Assembly: GCF_000007825.1 (NCBI RefSeq) | Contig: NC_004722.1 | Coordinates: 3,822,501 to 3,886,500 of the forward strand | Origin: Bacillus cereus ATCC 14579 | Lineage (GTDB): Bacteria; Bacillota; Bacilli; Bacillales; Bacillaceae_G | Direction: 5' to 3' | Length of the DNA: 64,000 nucleotides | Part shown: piece after piece, positions 18,430 to 28,235 of the stretch | How positions within the stretch are numbered: position 1 is the stretch's first letter | How the letters are laid out: each line of letters begins with the position of its first letter | Notes under the pieces: model-generated | What the model was told of the DNA's origin: nothing | Database searches by the model: none | Seen by the model: the letters and a program-made list of their open reading frames with translations, nothing else | Program-made: the position numbers and the translations under genes

Positions 18430-19518
18430 TCACCTCGTCTCTTCTTTGCGCTCCTTCGCACGCAACTGACCGCAGGCTGCATCAATATCATGACCTTGTT
18501 CACGGCGAATCGTTACATTCACTCCACGATCTTTTAACGTTTTTTCGAACAAGAAAATTTGTTCACGTGGCGTACGTACATAATCACGTTCAGGTACGTA
18601 GTTTACCGGAATCAAGTTCACATGACATTTTACACCTTTTAAGAGCGCAGCAAGCTCTTCAGCATGCTCTACTTGGTCATTTTCTCCTCCAAATAATCCA
18701 TATTCAAAAGTAATACGACGCCCTGTTCTATTTACATAGTATTTAATAGCTTCCATTAAATCTGGTAATTTATAAGCACGGTTAATCGGCATTAATTTTG
18801 AACGTAATTCTGAGTTTGGAGCATGCAATGAAATCGCAAAATTAATTTGTAGATCTTCTTCAGCAAACTTATAAATTTTCGGGATAATTCCACTCGTCGA
18901 AACAGTCATATGTCTCGCACCAATATGAAGTCCTTTTTCATGGTTAATGATGCGTAAGAATCCCATTAAATTATCATAGTTATCAAATGGTTCTCCAATC
19001 CCCATAACAACAAGAGAACTTACACGTTCTTCTGTTTCATCAAGCGCACGCTGAACTTCTACTACTTGCGCTACGATTTCTCCAGCTTCTAGGTTTCGCT
19101 TTAATCCACCAAGTGTCGAAGCACAGAACGTACACCCAATACGACAACCAACTTGCGTTGTTACACAAATGGAATTTCCATATTCGTGTCGCATTAATAC
19201 CGTTTCAATAGAATATCCGTCATATAATTGGAATAAGAATTTAATTGTTCCATCCGAAGACGTTTGTTTTACTAACGTTTTTAAAGTAGTAATATCAAAG
19301 GAATTCGACAATTTATCACGCAATCCTTTAGAAAGGTTTGACATATCCTCATAATTTTTTACACGTTTTTTATATAACCAATCAAAAATTTGTCCAGCAC
19401 GGAACTTCGGTTCTCCTTGTTCCTTTAACCAATCTTGCATTTCATGAAGTTGTAAAGAGTAAATTGATGGTTTCTTCGTTTCTAAATTTTTCTTTTGTTT
19501 TCTTACAGTCGTTTCCAT
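18430..19518 (-). CDS. rlmN: Dual-specificity RNA methyltransferase RlmN
   Basis: Radical-SAM enzyme that methylates A2503 of 23S rRNA and A37 of some tRNAs. The 362-residue protein has the cluster motif CRIGCTFC (CxxxCxxC) near residue 122, GIGEPFDNYDN near residue 175, and a Cys near the C-terminus (DAACGQ) consistent with the methyl-carrying Cys. It lies between rsmB and prpC in a tightly packed operon. Confidence 0.96.
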   Translation of the reverse strand: METTVRKQKKNLETKKPSIYSLQLHEMQDWLKEQGEPKFRAGQIFDWLYKKRVKNYEDMSNLSKGLRDKLSNSFDITTLKTLVKQTSSDGTIKFLFQLYDGYSIETVLMRHEYGNSICVTTQVGCRIGCTFCASTLGGLKRNLEAGEIVAQVVEVQRALDETEERVSSLVVMGIGEPFDNYDNLMGFLRIINHEKGLHIGARHMTVSTSGIIPKIYKFAEEDLQINFAISLHAPNSELRSKLMPINRAYKLPDLMEAIKYYVNRTGRRITFEYGLFGGENDQVEHAEELAALLKGVKCHVNLIPVNYVPERDYVRTPREQIFLFEKTLKDRGVNVTIRREQGHDIDAACGQLRAKERKEETR

Positions 19519-19522
19519 GATG

Positions 19523-20857
19523 CTACACCTTCTTCCTTAAACAAGCAATATAAAAGCCATCCGTCGCAAAATAATGCGGTAAAATTTGCACTTGACCTTC
19601 ATCAATATACGGAGTTAATTTTTCTGGCATACGCTCTTTAAGCGTAGTATCCCATTCAAATTCAGGATGTTCTTGTAAAAATTTCTCTATTACTTGTTCA
19701 TTTTCTATTTTCTCAATTGTGCACGTACTATAAACAAGACGACCGCCTTGTTTTAATAATGGTGCTATTTTTTCTAGTATTGCAATTTGAATCGTCGATA
19801 ATCTTTCACTATCGCCTTTATCTTTTCCTAACTTAATATCAGGTTTACGTCTAATTACACCAAATCCAGAACACGGTGCATCTACCAATATTTTATCAAA
19901 CGTTTCATTTGCAAAGTGCTCTTGCACTTTTCTAGCATCTAGCGCTTTAGTTTCGACATTTTCTAGACCAAGTCGCTCTGCTTGCTGTTTAATTAAACGT
20001 ACTTTGTGTGCATGTAAATCAAGGGACATGACCTTACCAGTTCCCTTTAATCGTTCCGCGATATGCGTTGTTTTTCCGCCTGGAGCAGCACAACTATCAA
20101 GAACTGCATCTCCCGTATTCGGTTCTAAAGCGCGTGCTACAAGCATAGAACTTTCATCTTGAATAGAAAGAAATCCTTTTTTAAACGCTTCTGTATGCGC
20201 TACATTTCCTCTTTCAATCTGAATAGCATCATCTGATAAGTCACCAAGTTTTGCTTCTATACCTTCACTTGCTAACAACTCAATCGCTTCTTCTACAGTT
20301 ACCTTATCAACATTCACACGCGCTGTTGGTACAGGGGGTAACATGTTTACTTCGCACATTTTTTCTGCAGTTTCTAAACCGTATTCTGAAGTCCACTCTT
20401 GGACAAGCCAAACTGGATGACTTGTTGTAATTGCAAGACGTTCTACTGGATCCTTGATTTCATCTACAGAAGGTACACCTTCTCTCTGAATCGAACGTAA
20501 TACACCGTTCACCATACCAGCAATTCCTTTATGCCCGCGACGCTTTGCAATCTCAACCGCTTCATGAATAGCCGCTCTTTCTGGCACTCGGTCTAAATAA
20601 ATCATTTGATATAAAGATAAGCGAAGCAATACTCTTACCCACGCCTCAACCTTCTTTTTTAAAAAAGGCTGTAAATAATAATCTAATGTGTCACGACGTT
20701 GAATCGTTCCATATACAATTTCAGTTAATAAACCAATATCTTTTCTATCAATTGCACTTTTTTCAATTAGATTATTTAAAAGTAAGTTGCTATATGCACC
20801 ACTTTTTTCCACTTGAATTAAACCATCAAGAGCTAATTCACGAACATTTTGTCTCAT
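19523..20857 (-). CDS. rsmB: 16S rRNA (cytosine-967-C5) methyltransferase RsmB
   Basis: Methylates C967 of 16S rRNA. The 444-residue product has an N-terminal NusB-like RNA-binding domain (about 1-140) followed by a Rossmann methyltransferase domain with the SAM motif LDSCAAPGGKTTHIA near residue 255, DAPCSGFG near residue 325 and the catalytic STCTIE near residue 380. The start overlaps the fmt stop by four bases (20854-20857). Confidence 0.96.
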   Translation of the reverse strand: MRQNVRELALDGLIQVEKSGAYSNLLLNNLIEKSAIDRKDIGLLTEIVYGTIQRRDTLDYYLQPFLKKKVEAWVRVLLRLSLYQMIYLDRVPERAAIHEAVEIAKRRGHKGIAGMVNGVLRSIQREGVPSVDEIKDPVERLAITTSHPVWLVQEWTSEYGLETAEKMCEVNMLPPVPTARVNVDKVTVEEAIELLASEGIEAKLGDLSDDAIQIERGNVAHTEAFKKGFLSIQDESSMLVARALEPNTGDAVLDSCAAPGGKTTHIAERLKGTGKVMSLDLHAHKVRLIKQQAERLGLENVETKALDARKVQEHFANETFDKILVDAPCSGFGVIRRKPDIKLGKDKGDSERLSTIQIAILEKIAPLLKQGGRLVYSTCTIEKIENEQVIEKFLQEHPEFEWDTTLKERMPEKLTPYIDEGQVQILPHYFATDGFYIACLRKKV

Positions 20858-21798
20858 GCATTTTCTCCTAACTTCGTTCCAATTTCAGGTTTTGTTCCAC
20901 GTAAAAATTGTGAACAACTCATACGCTTTTTACCAGAAGGTTGCAATTCAGTAATTTTAACACCTGTTTCATTACTCGTTGCTACAACAAAACCATCTTC
21001 TTCGATTGCAACAATCGTACCTGCTTCAGCCGGTTCAGTTATAGGCACTTTTTCCCCCCACCATACTTTAACAACTTGTCCTGCTAAAGTTGTATAAGCA
21101 ACTGGCCATGGATTCAATCCGCGAATGTGATTGTATACTTCTTCACCTGTTTTTGTCCAATCAATTTTCTCTTGCTCACGTTTTATATTGTACGCAAACG
21201 TTACTTCTTCTTCGTTTTGTTTAATCGGTTCTAACTTACCTTGAATTAATAAAGGCACTGTTTTAGATAGAAGGTGTGCTCCTGCTTCACTTAATTTATC
21301 AAATAATGAGCCTGTCGTTTCACGCTCTTCAATTTCAACTTCCACTTGCGTTAAGATATCACCAGCATCCAATTTTTCTACCATATACATAATTGTAATA
21401 CCTGTTTTTTCTTTACCTTCCATAATTGCATAATGAATTGGTGCACCACCACGAAGTTCAGGAAGTAAAGAAGCGTGAACATTAATACACCCATACTTTG
21501 GTGCTTCTAAAATTTCATTTGGTACAATCTGCCCAAATGCAGCTGTTACAATTAAATCTGGCTCTAATGCCAATACTTTTTCATATTCATCTTTTTCACG
21601 AATTTTTAACGGCTGTAACACAGGGATACCATGTTTTTCCGCTTCAACTTTAACAGGTGTAGGTGTTAATACTTTTTTTCTACCTACTGGACGATCAGGT
21701 TGCGTCACAACACCTACTACCTCATAGCCATCCTCAATAAGACGACGAAGCACCGGCACTGTAAAGTCCGGTGTTCCCATAAACACTACTTTTATCAT
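20854..21798 (-). CDS. fmt: Methionyl-tRNA formyltransferase
   Basis: Formylates initiator Met-tRNA using 10-formyl-THF. The 314-residue protein has the N-terminal formyltransferase domain with the catalytic segment NVHASLLPELRGGAPIHYAI near residue 107 and Asp near residue 145 (KLDAGDIL), plus the C-terminal OB-like tRNA-binding domain. It sits with def, its functional partner, 23 nt upstream and rsmB overlapping downstream. Confidence 0.97.
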   Translation of the reverse strand: MIKVVFMGTPDFTVPVLRRLIEDGYEVVGVVTQPDRPVGRKKVLTPTPVKVEAEKHGIPVLQPLKIREKDEYEKVLALEPDLIVTAAFGQIVPNEILEAPKYGCINVHASLLPELRGGAPIHYAIMEGKEKTGITIMYMVEKLDAGDILTQVEVEIEERETTGSLFDKLSEAGAHLLSKTVPLLIQGKLEPIKQNEEEVTFAYNIKREQEKIDWTKTGEEVYNHIRGLNPWPVAYTTLAGQVVKVWWGEKVPITEPAEAGTIVAIEEDGFVVATSNETGVKITELQPSGKKRMSCSQFLRGTKPEIGTKLGENA

Positions 21799-21821
21799 TT
21801 AAAAACCGCTCCTTTTAACAC

Positions 21822-22292
21822 CTATTCTAGTTCGTTTTCTTCATAATATCTTGTCACTTTCGATGTAAATAAAACACCGTGTAAATGATCAATTTCATGT
21901 TGAATTGCACGCGCTAAAAATCCTTCCGCTTCTAATAAGAATACTTTCCCACGGCGATTTTGCGCTCTTACTTTAATATAATCGGCACGTTCTACTTCAC
22001 CATAAAGTCCCGGGAAGCTTAAACAGCCTTCGGGACCTACTTGTTCACCACGTTTTTCTAATATTGATGGATTGATTAACTCGATTTTCCCAGTATCATC
22101 ATCGACATCAACAACCGCTACTTGCAAGCTTACACCTACTTGAGGCGCAGCTAAACCGACTCCGTCCGCAATTAACATTGTTTCATGCATATCTTTCAAC
22201 AATTTCACTAACTTTTTATCAAAGTTAATTACTCTTTCGCATGGTGTTTCTAACACTTCATTTGGATGCTTTATTATTTCTAAAACTGCCAT
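21822..22292 (-). CDS. def: Peptide deformylase
   Basis: Removes the N-formyl group from nascent proteins. The 156-residue enzyme carries all three family motifs: GVGLAAPQVG (about residue 45), EGCLSFPG (about 90; Cys is a metal ligand) and QHEIDHLHG (about 131; HExxH). This is the short E. coli-like type. It precedes fmt, the usual arrangement. Confidence 0.97.
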   Translation of the reverse strand: MAVLEIIKHPNEVLETPCERVINFDKKLVKLLKDMHETMLIADGVGLAAPQVGVSLQVAVVDVDDDTGKIELINPSILEKRGEQVGPEGCLSFPGLYGEVERADYIKVRAQNRRGKVFLLEAEGFLARAIQHEIDHLHGVLFTSKVTRYYEENELE

Positions 22293-22303
22293 ATTTCCCT
22301 CCG

Positions 22304-24709
22304 CTACATTAACATTGTTGGATTAAAATCAATTGAGATTTGTAGCTCTTTTTGCATTTCTGCTTGATAATGTTCATTTACCATTTTGAGCACGTTCTTT
22401 AAGTTTGGTTCCCGTTTGTATTTTATCATGCATTGATAACGATATCTATCTTTTATCCTTGGAATCGCTGAAGCAACTGGTCCTAGCACCATTGTTTGCT
22501 GTGAGCAATGCGTTCGTAAATACGAGGCAATTTTTTCCGTCACTTGTACCGCTTTTAATAATTCTGGATGAGATACAGTTACGAGTACAACATAGTAATA
22601 TGGGGGATATTGTCTTGTTCGTCTCATTTGCATTTCTTGGTCAAAAAACACATCATATTGTTGGTTCTTCGCTAACTCTATACTGTAATGTTCTGGCGTA
22701 TACGTTTGAATCACAACTTCCCCTGGCAATTCATGTCTACCCGCTCGTCCACTTACTTGCGTCAATAACTGATATGTCTTTTCACTCGCCCGAAAATCAG
22801 GTAAGTGAAGCATCGTATCTGCAGTTAAAACCCCAACGAGCGTTACTTTCGGAAAATCTAATCCTTTAGCAATCATTTGTGTTCCAAGTAATATATCTGC
22901 TTTTTCTTCCCCAAACGCCTTTAATAATTTTTCATGCATTCCTTTTCGACTTGTCGTATCTACATCCATTCGAATGACTCGCGCCTCTGGAAATAGTTTT
23001 GTAATTTCTTCTTCTACCTTTTGTGTGCCGTGGCCAAAGAAACGAATGTATGTACTTTGACAAGCTGGACACTCAGTTGGCATATTCTCTTCGTAACTAC
23101 AATAATGACATTTTAAACGATGATTCATTTTATGATATGTCAATGAAATATCACAATGCGGACATTGGACAACATACCCACAATCACGGCACATAACAAA
23201 TGTAGAATGACCTCTTCTATTTAAAAAGAGTACCATTTGTTCTTTCTTTTCTAATCGATCTGCTATTTTTTCATGCAGCGCCTTAGAAAACATTGATCGA
23301 TTCCCGTCACGAAGTTCTTCTCGCATGTCAACAATCTCTACCGTTGGTAAAGCTTGTTCATTCATACGTTTTTCCATTGTTAATAGTTCATAAACACCTT
23401 TTTTCGCCCTTGCAAACGATTCAAGTGTTGGTGTCGCACTACCAAGAACGATAGGACATTTATGATATTGTCCTCTCCAGACAGCTACATCTCTTGCATG
23501 ATACCTCGGATTATCTTCTTGTTTGTAACTTGATTCATGCTCTTCATCAATAATAATAATCCCTAAATTCTCAAAAGGCGCAAAAACAGCTGAACGCGCA
23601 CCAACTACAACTTTCACTTCTTTTCTTAAAATCTTACGCCACTCGTCATACTTTTCTCCAACAGACAACGCACTATGAAGAACTGCAACTTGCGAGCCAA
23701 ACCTACCTTTAAAACGATCCACCATTTGGGGCGTTAGTGCAATTTCAGGAACAAGAACGATAGCTTCTTTTCCTTTCTTGAGCACTGCTGCTATAGATTG
23801 TAAATATACTTCTGTCTTTCCACTTCCTGTAACACCATATAGCAAAAATGGATTATAAGTTTCATTTGTAATTGATGATAAAATCGGTGTAATAACTTGT
23901 TTTTGTTCCTCCGTAAGTGGAAATGGTTTTGTTTGTTCAAAATCATCATCGTCATACGGATTTCGGTATACTTCCACATACTTTTCTGAAATGAATCCCT
24001 TTTTAACAAGTGCTTTTATTGGAGCATCTGTTATTTGTAACTCTTCTGTAATTACTTTCAACGGTGTACTTTTATAATTTTCCACAAAATAATAAAGTAC
24101 ATCTTGTTGTTTTTTACTTTTCAGTTCAAATGCCGCTAATTCCAATTTATCTTCTGGCAACTCCGGCTGAACCACTCTTTGCTTCTTCTTTTGTACTTTA
24201 TCTTTCACTTGATAAACGACTTCAACCGTACCATTTTTAATTTCTTGCTGAATAGTTCGGTATAAATGTGGCTGTTGCTCGATTACTTCAAAATCAATTG
24301 CTTCTTTATCCTGAAATAAATATAGTATTTCTGGTGCTATTTCTTCCTGTTTACAAAGTTGTAGACGTTTTTTATACGTTGCTTTTATCGCAGTTGGAAG
24401 CATCACTTGAAAAGCTGAAATCATGTAGCATAACGTTTCACTTGTAAGCCAATATCCAAGCTTTAATAATTCATCATTTAAAACCGGTGTTACATCTAAT
24501 ATTTCATGGATTGTCTTTAACTTCTTACTTTCTACATCCACCGAATCTTTAATCCCAATAATAAAACCTTGCAATTTTCTTGGCCCAAACGGAACTACCA
24601 CACGCATTCCTGTCTGTACAATATCTTCCCATTTTTTAGGAATAATGTAATCAAATGGTCGATCTGTCTGACGGGCAGGTACATCAACAATTACACTTGC
24701 AAATTTCAT
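22304..24709 (-). CDS. priA: Primosomal protein N' (replication restart helicase PriA)
   Basis: Reloads the replisome at stalled forks. The 801-residue protein has an N-terminal DNA-binding domain, Walker A GVTGSGKTE near residue 300, the DEEH box, and a zinc-binding insert with eight Cys in CxxC pairs between about residues 505 and 550. Motif VI (SGRAGRHELPG) is also present. The start overlaps the coaBC stop (ATGA). Confidence 0.96.
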   Translation of the reverse strand: MKFASVIVDVPARQTDRPFDYIIPKKWEDIVQTGMRVVVPFGPRKLQGFIIGIKDSVDVESKKLKTIHEILDVTPVLNDELLKLGYWLTSETLCYMISAFQVMLPTAIKATYKKRLQLCKQEEIAPEILYLFQDKEAIDFEVIEQQPHLYRTIQQEIKNGTVEVVYQVKDKVQKKKQRVVQPELPEDKLELAAFELKSKKQQDVLYYFVENYKSTPLKVITEELQITDAPIKALVKKGFISEKYVEVYRNPYDDDDFEQTKPFPLTEEQKQVITPILSSITNETYNPFLLYGVTGSGKTEVYLQSIAAVLKKGKEAIVLVPEIALTPQMVDRFKGRFGSQVAVLHSALSVGEKYDEWRKILRKEVKVVVGARSAVFAPFENLGIIIIDEEHESSYKQEDNPRYHARDVAVWRGQYHKCPIVLGSATPTLESFARAKKGVYELLTMEKRMNEQALPTVEIVDMREELRDGNRSMFSKALHEKIADRLEKKEQMVLFLNRRGHSTFVMCRDCGYVVQCPHCDISLTYHKMNHRLKCHYCSYEENMPTECPACQSTYIRFFGHGTQKVEEEITKLFPEARVIRMDVDTTSRKGMHEKLLKAFGEEKADILLGTQMIAKGLDFPKVTLVGVLTADTMLHLPDFRASEKTYQLLTQVSGRAGRHELPGEVVIQTYTPEHYSIELAKNQQYDVFFDQEMQMRRTRQYPPYYYVVLVTVSHPELLKAVQVTEKIASYLRTHCSQQTMVLGPVASAIPRIKDRYRYQCMIKYKREPNLKNVLKMVNEHYQAEMQKELQISIDFNPTMLM

Positions 24710-25911
24710 AAACGATCATCTTCTAACATCATTTCAATTTGCTTCAATATTTCACGAGCTACCTCTTTTTTCATTAAAAGTGGCAACTCAATAACTTTTC
24801 CATCTTTTCTATACATTGTTACAATATTCGTATCCGTGCCAAATCCAGCTCCTTGCGCTTTTACGTCATTCGCGACAATCATATCTGCATTTTTCTCACG
24901 TAGTTTTTTCGTTGCATATTCCTCTACATTTGTCGTTTCAGCAGCAAAACCGATAAGTAACTGTTTATCCTTTTTCTGACCTAATGTTTTTAAAATATCC
25001 ACCGTTCTTTCAAGTTCAATGACAGCATCACCATTTTGCTTTTTCATTTTATTCTCATGCACATATTTCGGACGATAATCTGCAACTGCTGCTGTTTTAA
25101 TGACAACGTCTACGTTTTGATAATGTTGAAGAACTGCTTCTAACATATCTTGTGCAGATTCCACTTGCACTGTCGTTACATGTAACGGTGGATTTAATGC
25201 TGTCGGTCCTGAAACGAGTATAACATCAGCGCCTAAATTCGCTGCCACTTCCGCAATCGCATACCCCATTTTCCCAGAAGAAAAATTCGTCATAAAACGA
25301 ACTGGATCAACCTTTTCACGTGTTGGGCCAGCAGTTATTAATATTCTTTTTCCCTGCAATGGTTTGTGTTCTGAGAAAGCTTCCTCTAACCGTGCAATAA
25401 TTGCTTCAGGTTCTTCTAGTCGTCCCTTCGCTACATATCCACATGCTAAAAAGCCTTCCCCAGGCTCAATAAATGTATATCCTAGCGTTTTCAATGTCAT
25501 CATATTTTTTTGAACTATTTTATTTTCATACATATGCACATTCATAGCAGGCGCAATCCATACCGGAGCTGTAGTAGCTAACAAAGTAGTTGTAATCATA
25601 TCATCTGCAATACCACCAGCTAACTTTCCAATACAATTGGCAGTAGCAGGTGCGACAAGTACAACATCCGCCCAATCTGCTAAATCAATATGAGCAATAA
25701 CAGCTGAGTCTTTCTCATCGAATGTATCCGTATATACATCATGGCGAGAAAGCGCTTGGAATGTAAGAGGCGTAACAAACTTCATTGCCGACTCACTCAT
25801 CATTACTTTGACACTCGCGCCAGATTGTGTTAATTTACTCGTTAACGCAGCTGCTTTAAAAACCGCAATGCCTCCTGTTACACATAAAAGTATCTTTTTC
25901 CCTTTTAGCAT
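24706..25911 (-). CDS. coaBC: Bifunctional phosphopantothenoylcysteine decarboxylase/synthase CoaBC
   Basis: Two consecutive steps of coenzyme A synthesis. The N-terminal FMN-dependent decarboxylase domain (about 1-190) has GGIAVFKA, the active-site His (AHIDLADWADV), PAMNVHM and the catalytic Cys in FLACGYVAKGR. The C-terminal CoaB domain has ITAGPTREKVDPVRF and AAVADYRP. The total of 401 residues is family length. It follows rpoZ but is separated from it by an intrinsic terminator. Confidence 0.96.
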   Translation of the reverse strand: MLKGKKILLCVTGGIAVFKAAALTSKLTQSGASVKVMMSESAMKFVTPLTFQALSRHDVYTDTFDEKDSAVIAHIDLADWADVVLVAPATANCIGKLAGGIADDMITTTLLATTAPVWIAPAMNVHMYENKIVQKNMMTLKTLGYTFIEPGEGFLACGYVAKGRLEEPEAIIARLEEAFSEHKPLQGKRILITAGPTREKVDPVRFMTNFSSGKMGYAIAEVAANLGADVILVSGPTALNPPLHVTTVQVESAQDMLEAVLQHYQNVDVVIKTAAVADYRPKYVHENKMKKQNGDAVIELERTVDILKTLGQKKDKQLLIGFAAETTNVEEYATKKLREKNADMIVANDVKAQGAGFGTDTNIVTMYRKDGKVIELPLLMKKEVAREILKQIEMMLEDDRL

Positions 25912-25993
25912 ATGACTCGTCCTCTTTCTTTTTCAAACTTATAATACTGAAATAGAATTCTCAGCTCGTCAGTACCGATATTTCATTCCTTTC

Positions 25994-26030
25994 GTAAAAA
26001 AATAACAACCTACTTGTAAATAGGTTGTTA
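25994..26030 (-). terminator. rpoZ terminator
   Basis: A 10-bp stem TAACAACCTA / TAGGTTGTTA with an 8-nt loop, followed on the minus strand by seven Ts. It lies between rpoZ and coaBC and suggests the remA-gmk-rpoZ transcript ends, or is attenuated, here. Confidence 0.85.
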
Positions 26031-26083
26031 CCGTTACATAGAAAATTATAAAGTCTATGTTTTATTTTGTCGAAGGCAAAGGC

Positions 26084-26296
26084 TTATTCAGCTACTTTAT
26101 CTTCACTTGGTACGTAGCTTAATGCTTCTGCATCGATTTCTTCTAATGCTTTACCTACACATTTATGAGAAACAGGTTTTTCTACAACACAGTTATTAGC
26201 AAGTTGCATTTCACGTGCGCGTTTTGCAGCCACTGTTACTAAAGTGTACTTAGAATCGATTTTTTGTAGTAATGAGTCAATTGATGGATTTAACAT
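26084..26296 (-). CDS. rpoZ: DNA-directed RNA polymerase omega subunit
   Basis: Small subunit that stabilises beta' and aids RNA polymerase assembly. The 70-residue protein begins MLNPSIDSLL and has the omega core YTLVTVAAKRAREM followed by KCVGKALEEI. It starts 2 nt after the gmk stop; gmk-rpoZ is a conserved pair. Confidence 0.95.
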   Translation of the reverse strand: MLNPSIDSLLQKIDSKYTLVTVAAKRAREMQLANNCVVEKPVSHKCVGKALEEIDAEALSYVPSEDKVAE

Positions 26297-26298
26297 AA

Positions 26299-26916
26299 TT
26301 ATAGACCCTCCGTCATTTCTTTATAATATTTTGCTACCCTTTCGCGGCGGCAATGTTCGCCAACCACAATTGCTTTAATTCTATCACAAGCTAATTCAAC
26401 TTGATCGTTTTCTACTACATAGTCGTAAGCGTCCATCATCTCGATTTCTTCTTTCGCTACAGTTAAACGATTTTCAATAACATCTTCAGTCTCTGTACCA
26501 CGTCCGACAATACGGCTCTTTAGTTCAGATAAACTTGGAGGTGCTAAGAAAATAAATACACCTTCTGGGAAAGCTTTCTTAACTTGAATTGCTCCTTGCA
26601 CTTCAATTTCTAAGAATACATCTTTTCCTTCTTGTAATGTTTTTTCAACATAGTCAATCGGTGTTCCGTAATAATTACCTACGAACTCAGCCCACTCAAG
26701 TAATTTTTCATTACGAATCATTTCCTCGAATTCTTCTCTTTCTTTAAAGAAATAATCCACACCATCTACTTCACCTTCACGCGGCTTACGTGTCGTTACT
26801 GAAATAGAGTACTGAAAACGTGTATCCTCATGGCTAAACAGCTCTTTACGAACCGTCCCTTTTCCAACCCCAGAAGGCCTTGAAAGAACGATGAGCAATC
26901 CTCTTCTACTTCTCAT
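26299..26916 (-). CDS. gmk: Guanylate kinase with altered P-loop
   Basis: Phosphorylates GMP to GDP, an essential step also limiting (p)ppGpp and c-di-GMP precursors. The 205-residue protein begins [12 protein letters not shown] and has the GMP-binding region ([17 protein letters not shown]) and the lid. The P-loop, GPSGVGKGT in the family, reads RPSGVGKGT: codon 13 is AGG (Arg; window 26878-26880) where Gly, or Ala as in E. coli, is expected, a change explicable by one G-to-A transition. The rest is normal. The ATG at 26916 is chosen over an upstream in-frame start because of family length. It overlaps the end of remA by 11 nt. Confidence 0.93.
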
Positions 26917-27193
26917 AAATATGTAAAACCCACCCTTCCTCACTTAAATCTTCTTTATTATTCAAACGATGTGCAATCGTCTCTGGTTGAATTGGACTTA
27001 ATACAACATGCCCATCATCCATAACAATAACCGCCCTTGTTTTTCTCCCATACGTAGCATCAAGCAAAGCATTATGTTCGCGTGCTTCTTGTACTGTTCG
27101 TTTAATAGGAGCTGACTCCGGACTTACAATAGCAATAATTCGATGAGCAGATACAATATTTCCGTATCCAATATTTAAAAACCGCATGGCCAT
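26906..27193 (-). CDS. remA: Biofilm/osmoprotection regulator RemA, extended C-terminus
   Basis: DNA-binding regulator that activates extracellular matrix and osmoprotection operons in Bacillus. The protein contains the RemA signature [18 protein letters not shown] and [16 protein letters not shown]. It has 95 residues; from memory the B. cereus-group protein has 87, ending at DLSEEG. The codon after that Gly is TGG (window 26930-26932), one base from TAG, and translation runs on WVLHIYEK into gmk. That suggests stop-codon loss. An AGGAGG site precedes the ATG at 27193. Confidence 0.88.
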
Positions 27194-27260
27194 AGTTTGC
27201 GCCTCCTAGTAAGTCTATCCGATTTCTCCACCACGTATAACTTTATATATTTTTTGAAAG

Positions 27261-28136
27261 CTACTCAATATTTTGTACTTGTTCACGAATTTTTTCAAGG
27301 TTATTTTTCATTTCTACAACATATTTTGAAATTGTTAAGTCATTTGCCTTAGAACCAATCGTATTAATTTCTCTATGCATCTCTTGCACGATGAAATCCA
27401 TTTTCCTTCCAACAGGCTCTTCAATCTGCAATGTTTCACGAAATTGCTCTAAATGACTTTGCAAACGAACTAACTCTTCATGAATATCACAACGCTCTGC
27501 AAAGATTGCGACTTCTGTTAGCAATCTTTGTTCATCTAGATCTTGATTATGTAATTCTTTTAAGCGATTTTCTAATCGTTCACGATATTTTTGTGTAACA
27601 ATTGGTGCATGTGGAATAATCGCATTTACACAATTGCTAATCTCTTGTAAACGATACGCTATATCTTTATGTAATCGTTCTCCTTCGCCATCTCTCATCG
27701 TTTTCAACATATGAGCAGCTTGACGAACAGCCTCATATAAACTGTTCTCAAAATGTTCATTTACATTTTCTATTTCTTCAATTGCTGTTACTTCTGGCAT
27801 TGCCATTAATTGTTCGAGTGTAATAGAATCTTGTAATTGAAATTTCCCTTTTATATCTTCCATCATCGATTGGTACTGCTCAAGAAGTGACCAATTCACA
27901 CTTAATTTTCTTTCAACAAGTCCTTCACCTGCTATACTAATAGACACTTCGATGCGCCCACGTCGAACTTGCTGTGCAATTATTTTACGAATTTTGTCCT
28001 CAAATACCATCATTTGCTTAGGAAGTCGAATACTCATCTCTAAAAAACGGTGGTTCACCGATTTCATTTCTACTGTAATTTGAAAAGTATCACTTTCTAC
28101 TTTCGATCTTCCAAACCCTGTCATACTAGAAATCAT
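27261..28136 (-). CDS. yloC: YicC-family endoribonuclease YloC
   Basis: Member of the YicC/YloC family, now known to include endoribonucleases. The 291-residue product starts ISSMTGFGRS, the N-terminal family signature, and ends with a C-terminal DUF1732 domain (EEPVGRKMDFIVQEMHREINTIGSKAND), which carries the conserved acidic and Arg residues. The ATG at 28136 is preferred over a TTG five codons earlier. It is followed closely by remA-gmk, the same order as in B. subtilis. Confidence 0.9.
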   Translation of the reverse strand: MISSMTGFGRSKVESDTFQITVEMKSVNHRFLEMSIRLPKQMMVFEDKIRKIIAQQVRRGRIEVSISIAGEGLVERKLSVNWSLLEQYQSMMEDIKGKFQLQDSITLEQLMAMPEVTAIEEIENVNEHFENSLYEAVRQAAHMLKTMRDGEGERLHKDIAYRLQEISNCVNAIIPHAPIVTQKYRERLENRLKELHNQDLDEQRLLTEVAIFAERCDIHEELVRLQSHLEQFRETLQIEEPVGRKMDFIVQEMHREINTIGSKANDLTISKYVVEMKNNLEKIREQVQNIE

Positions 28137-28169
28137 TTTTATCACATCCAAGCCATAAAATAACTCAAT

Positions 28170-28202
28170 GAAAAAGGTAATAGAGACAAGGCTCTACTAC
28201 CT
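28170..28202 (-). terminator. Terminator after the Ca2+ ATPase gene
   Basis: An 11-bp stem AGGTAGTAGAG / CTCTATTACCT (minus strand, one G-U pair) with a 6-nt loop, then five Ts, just downstream of the ATPase stop and upstream of yloC. Confidence 0.8.
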
Positions 28203-28235
28203 TCTGTAAATTATATCACATTTTCATAACATTGA

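Noticed and set aside
22405..22869. 154-codon plus-strand open frame opposite priA
   Set aside because: Antisense shadow of a conserved helicase; no ribosome site.
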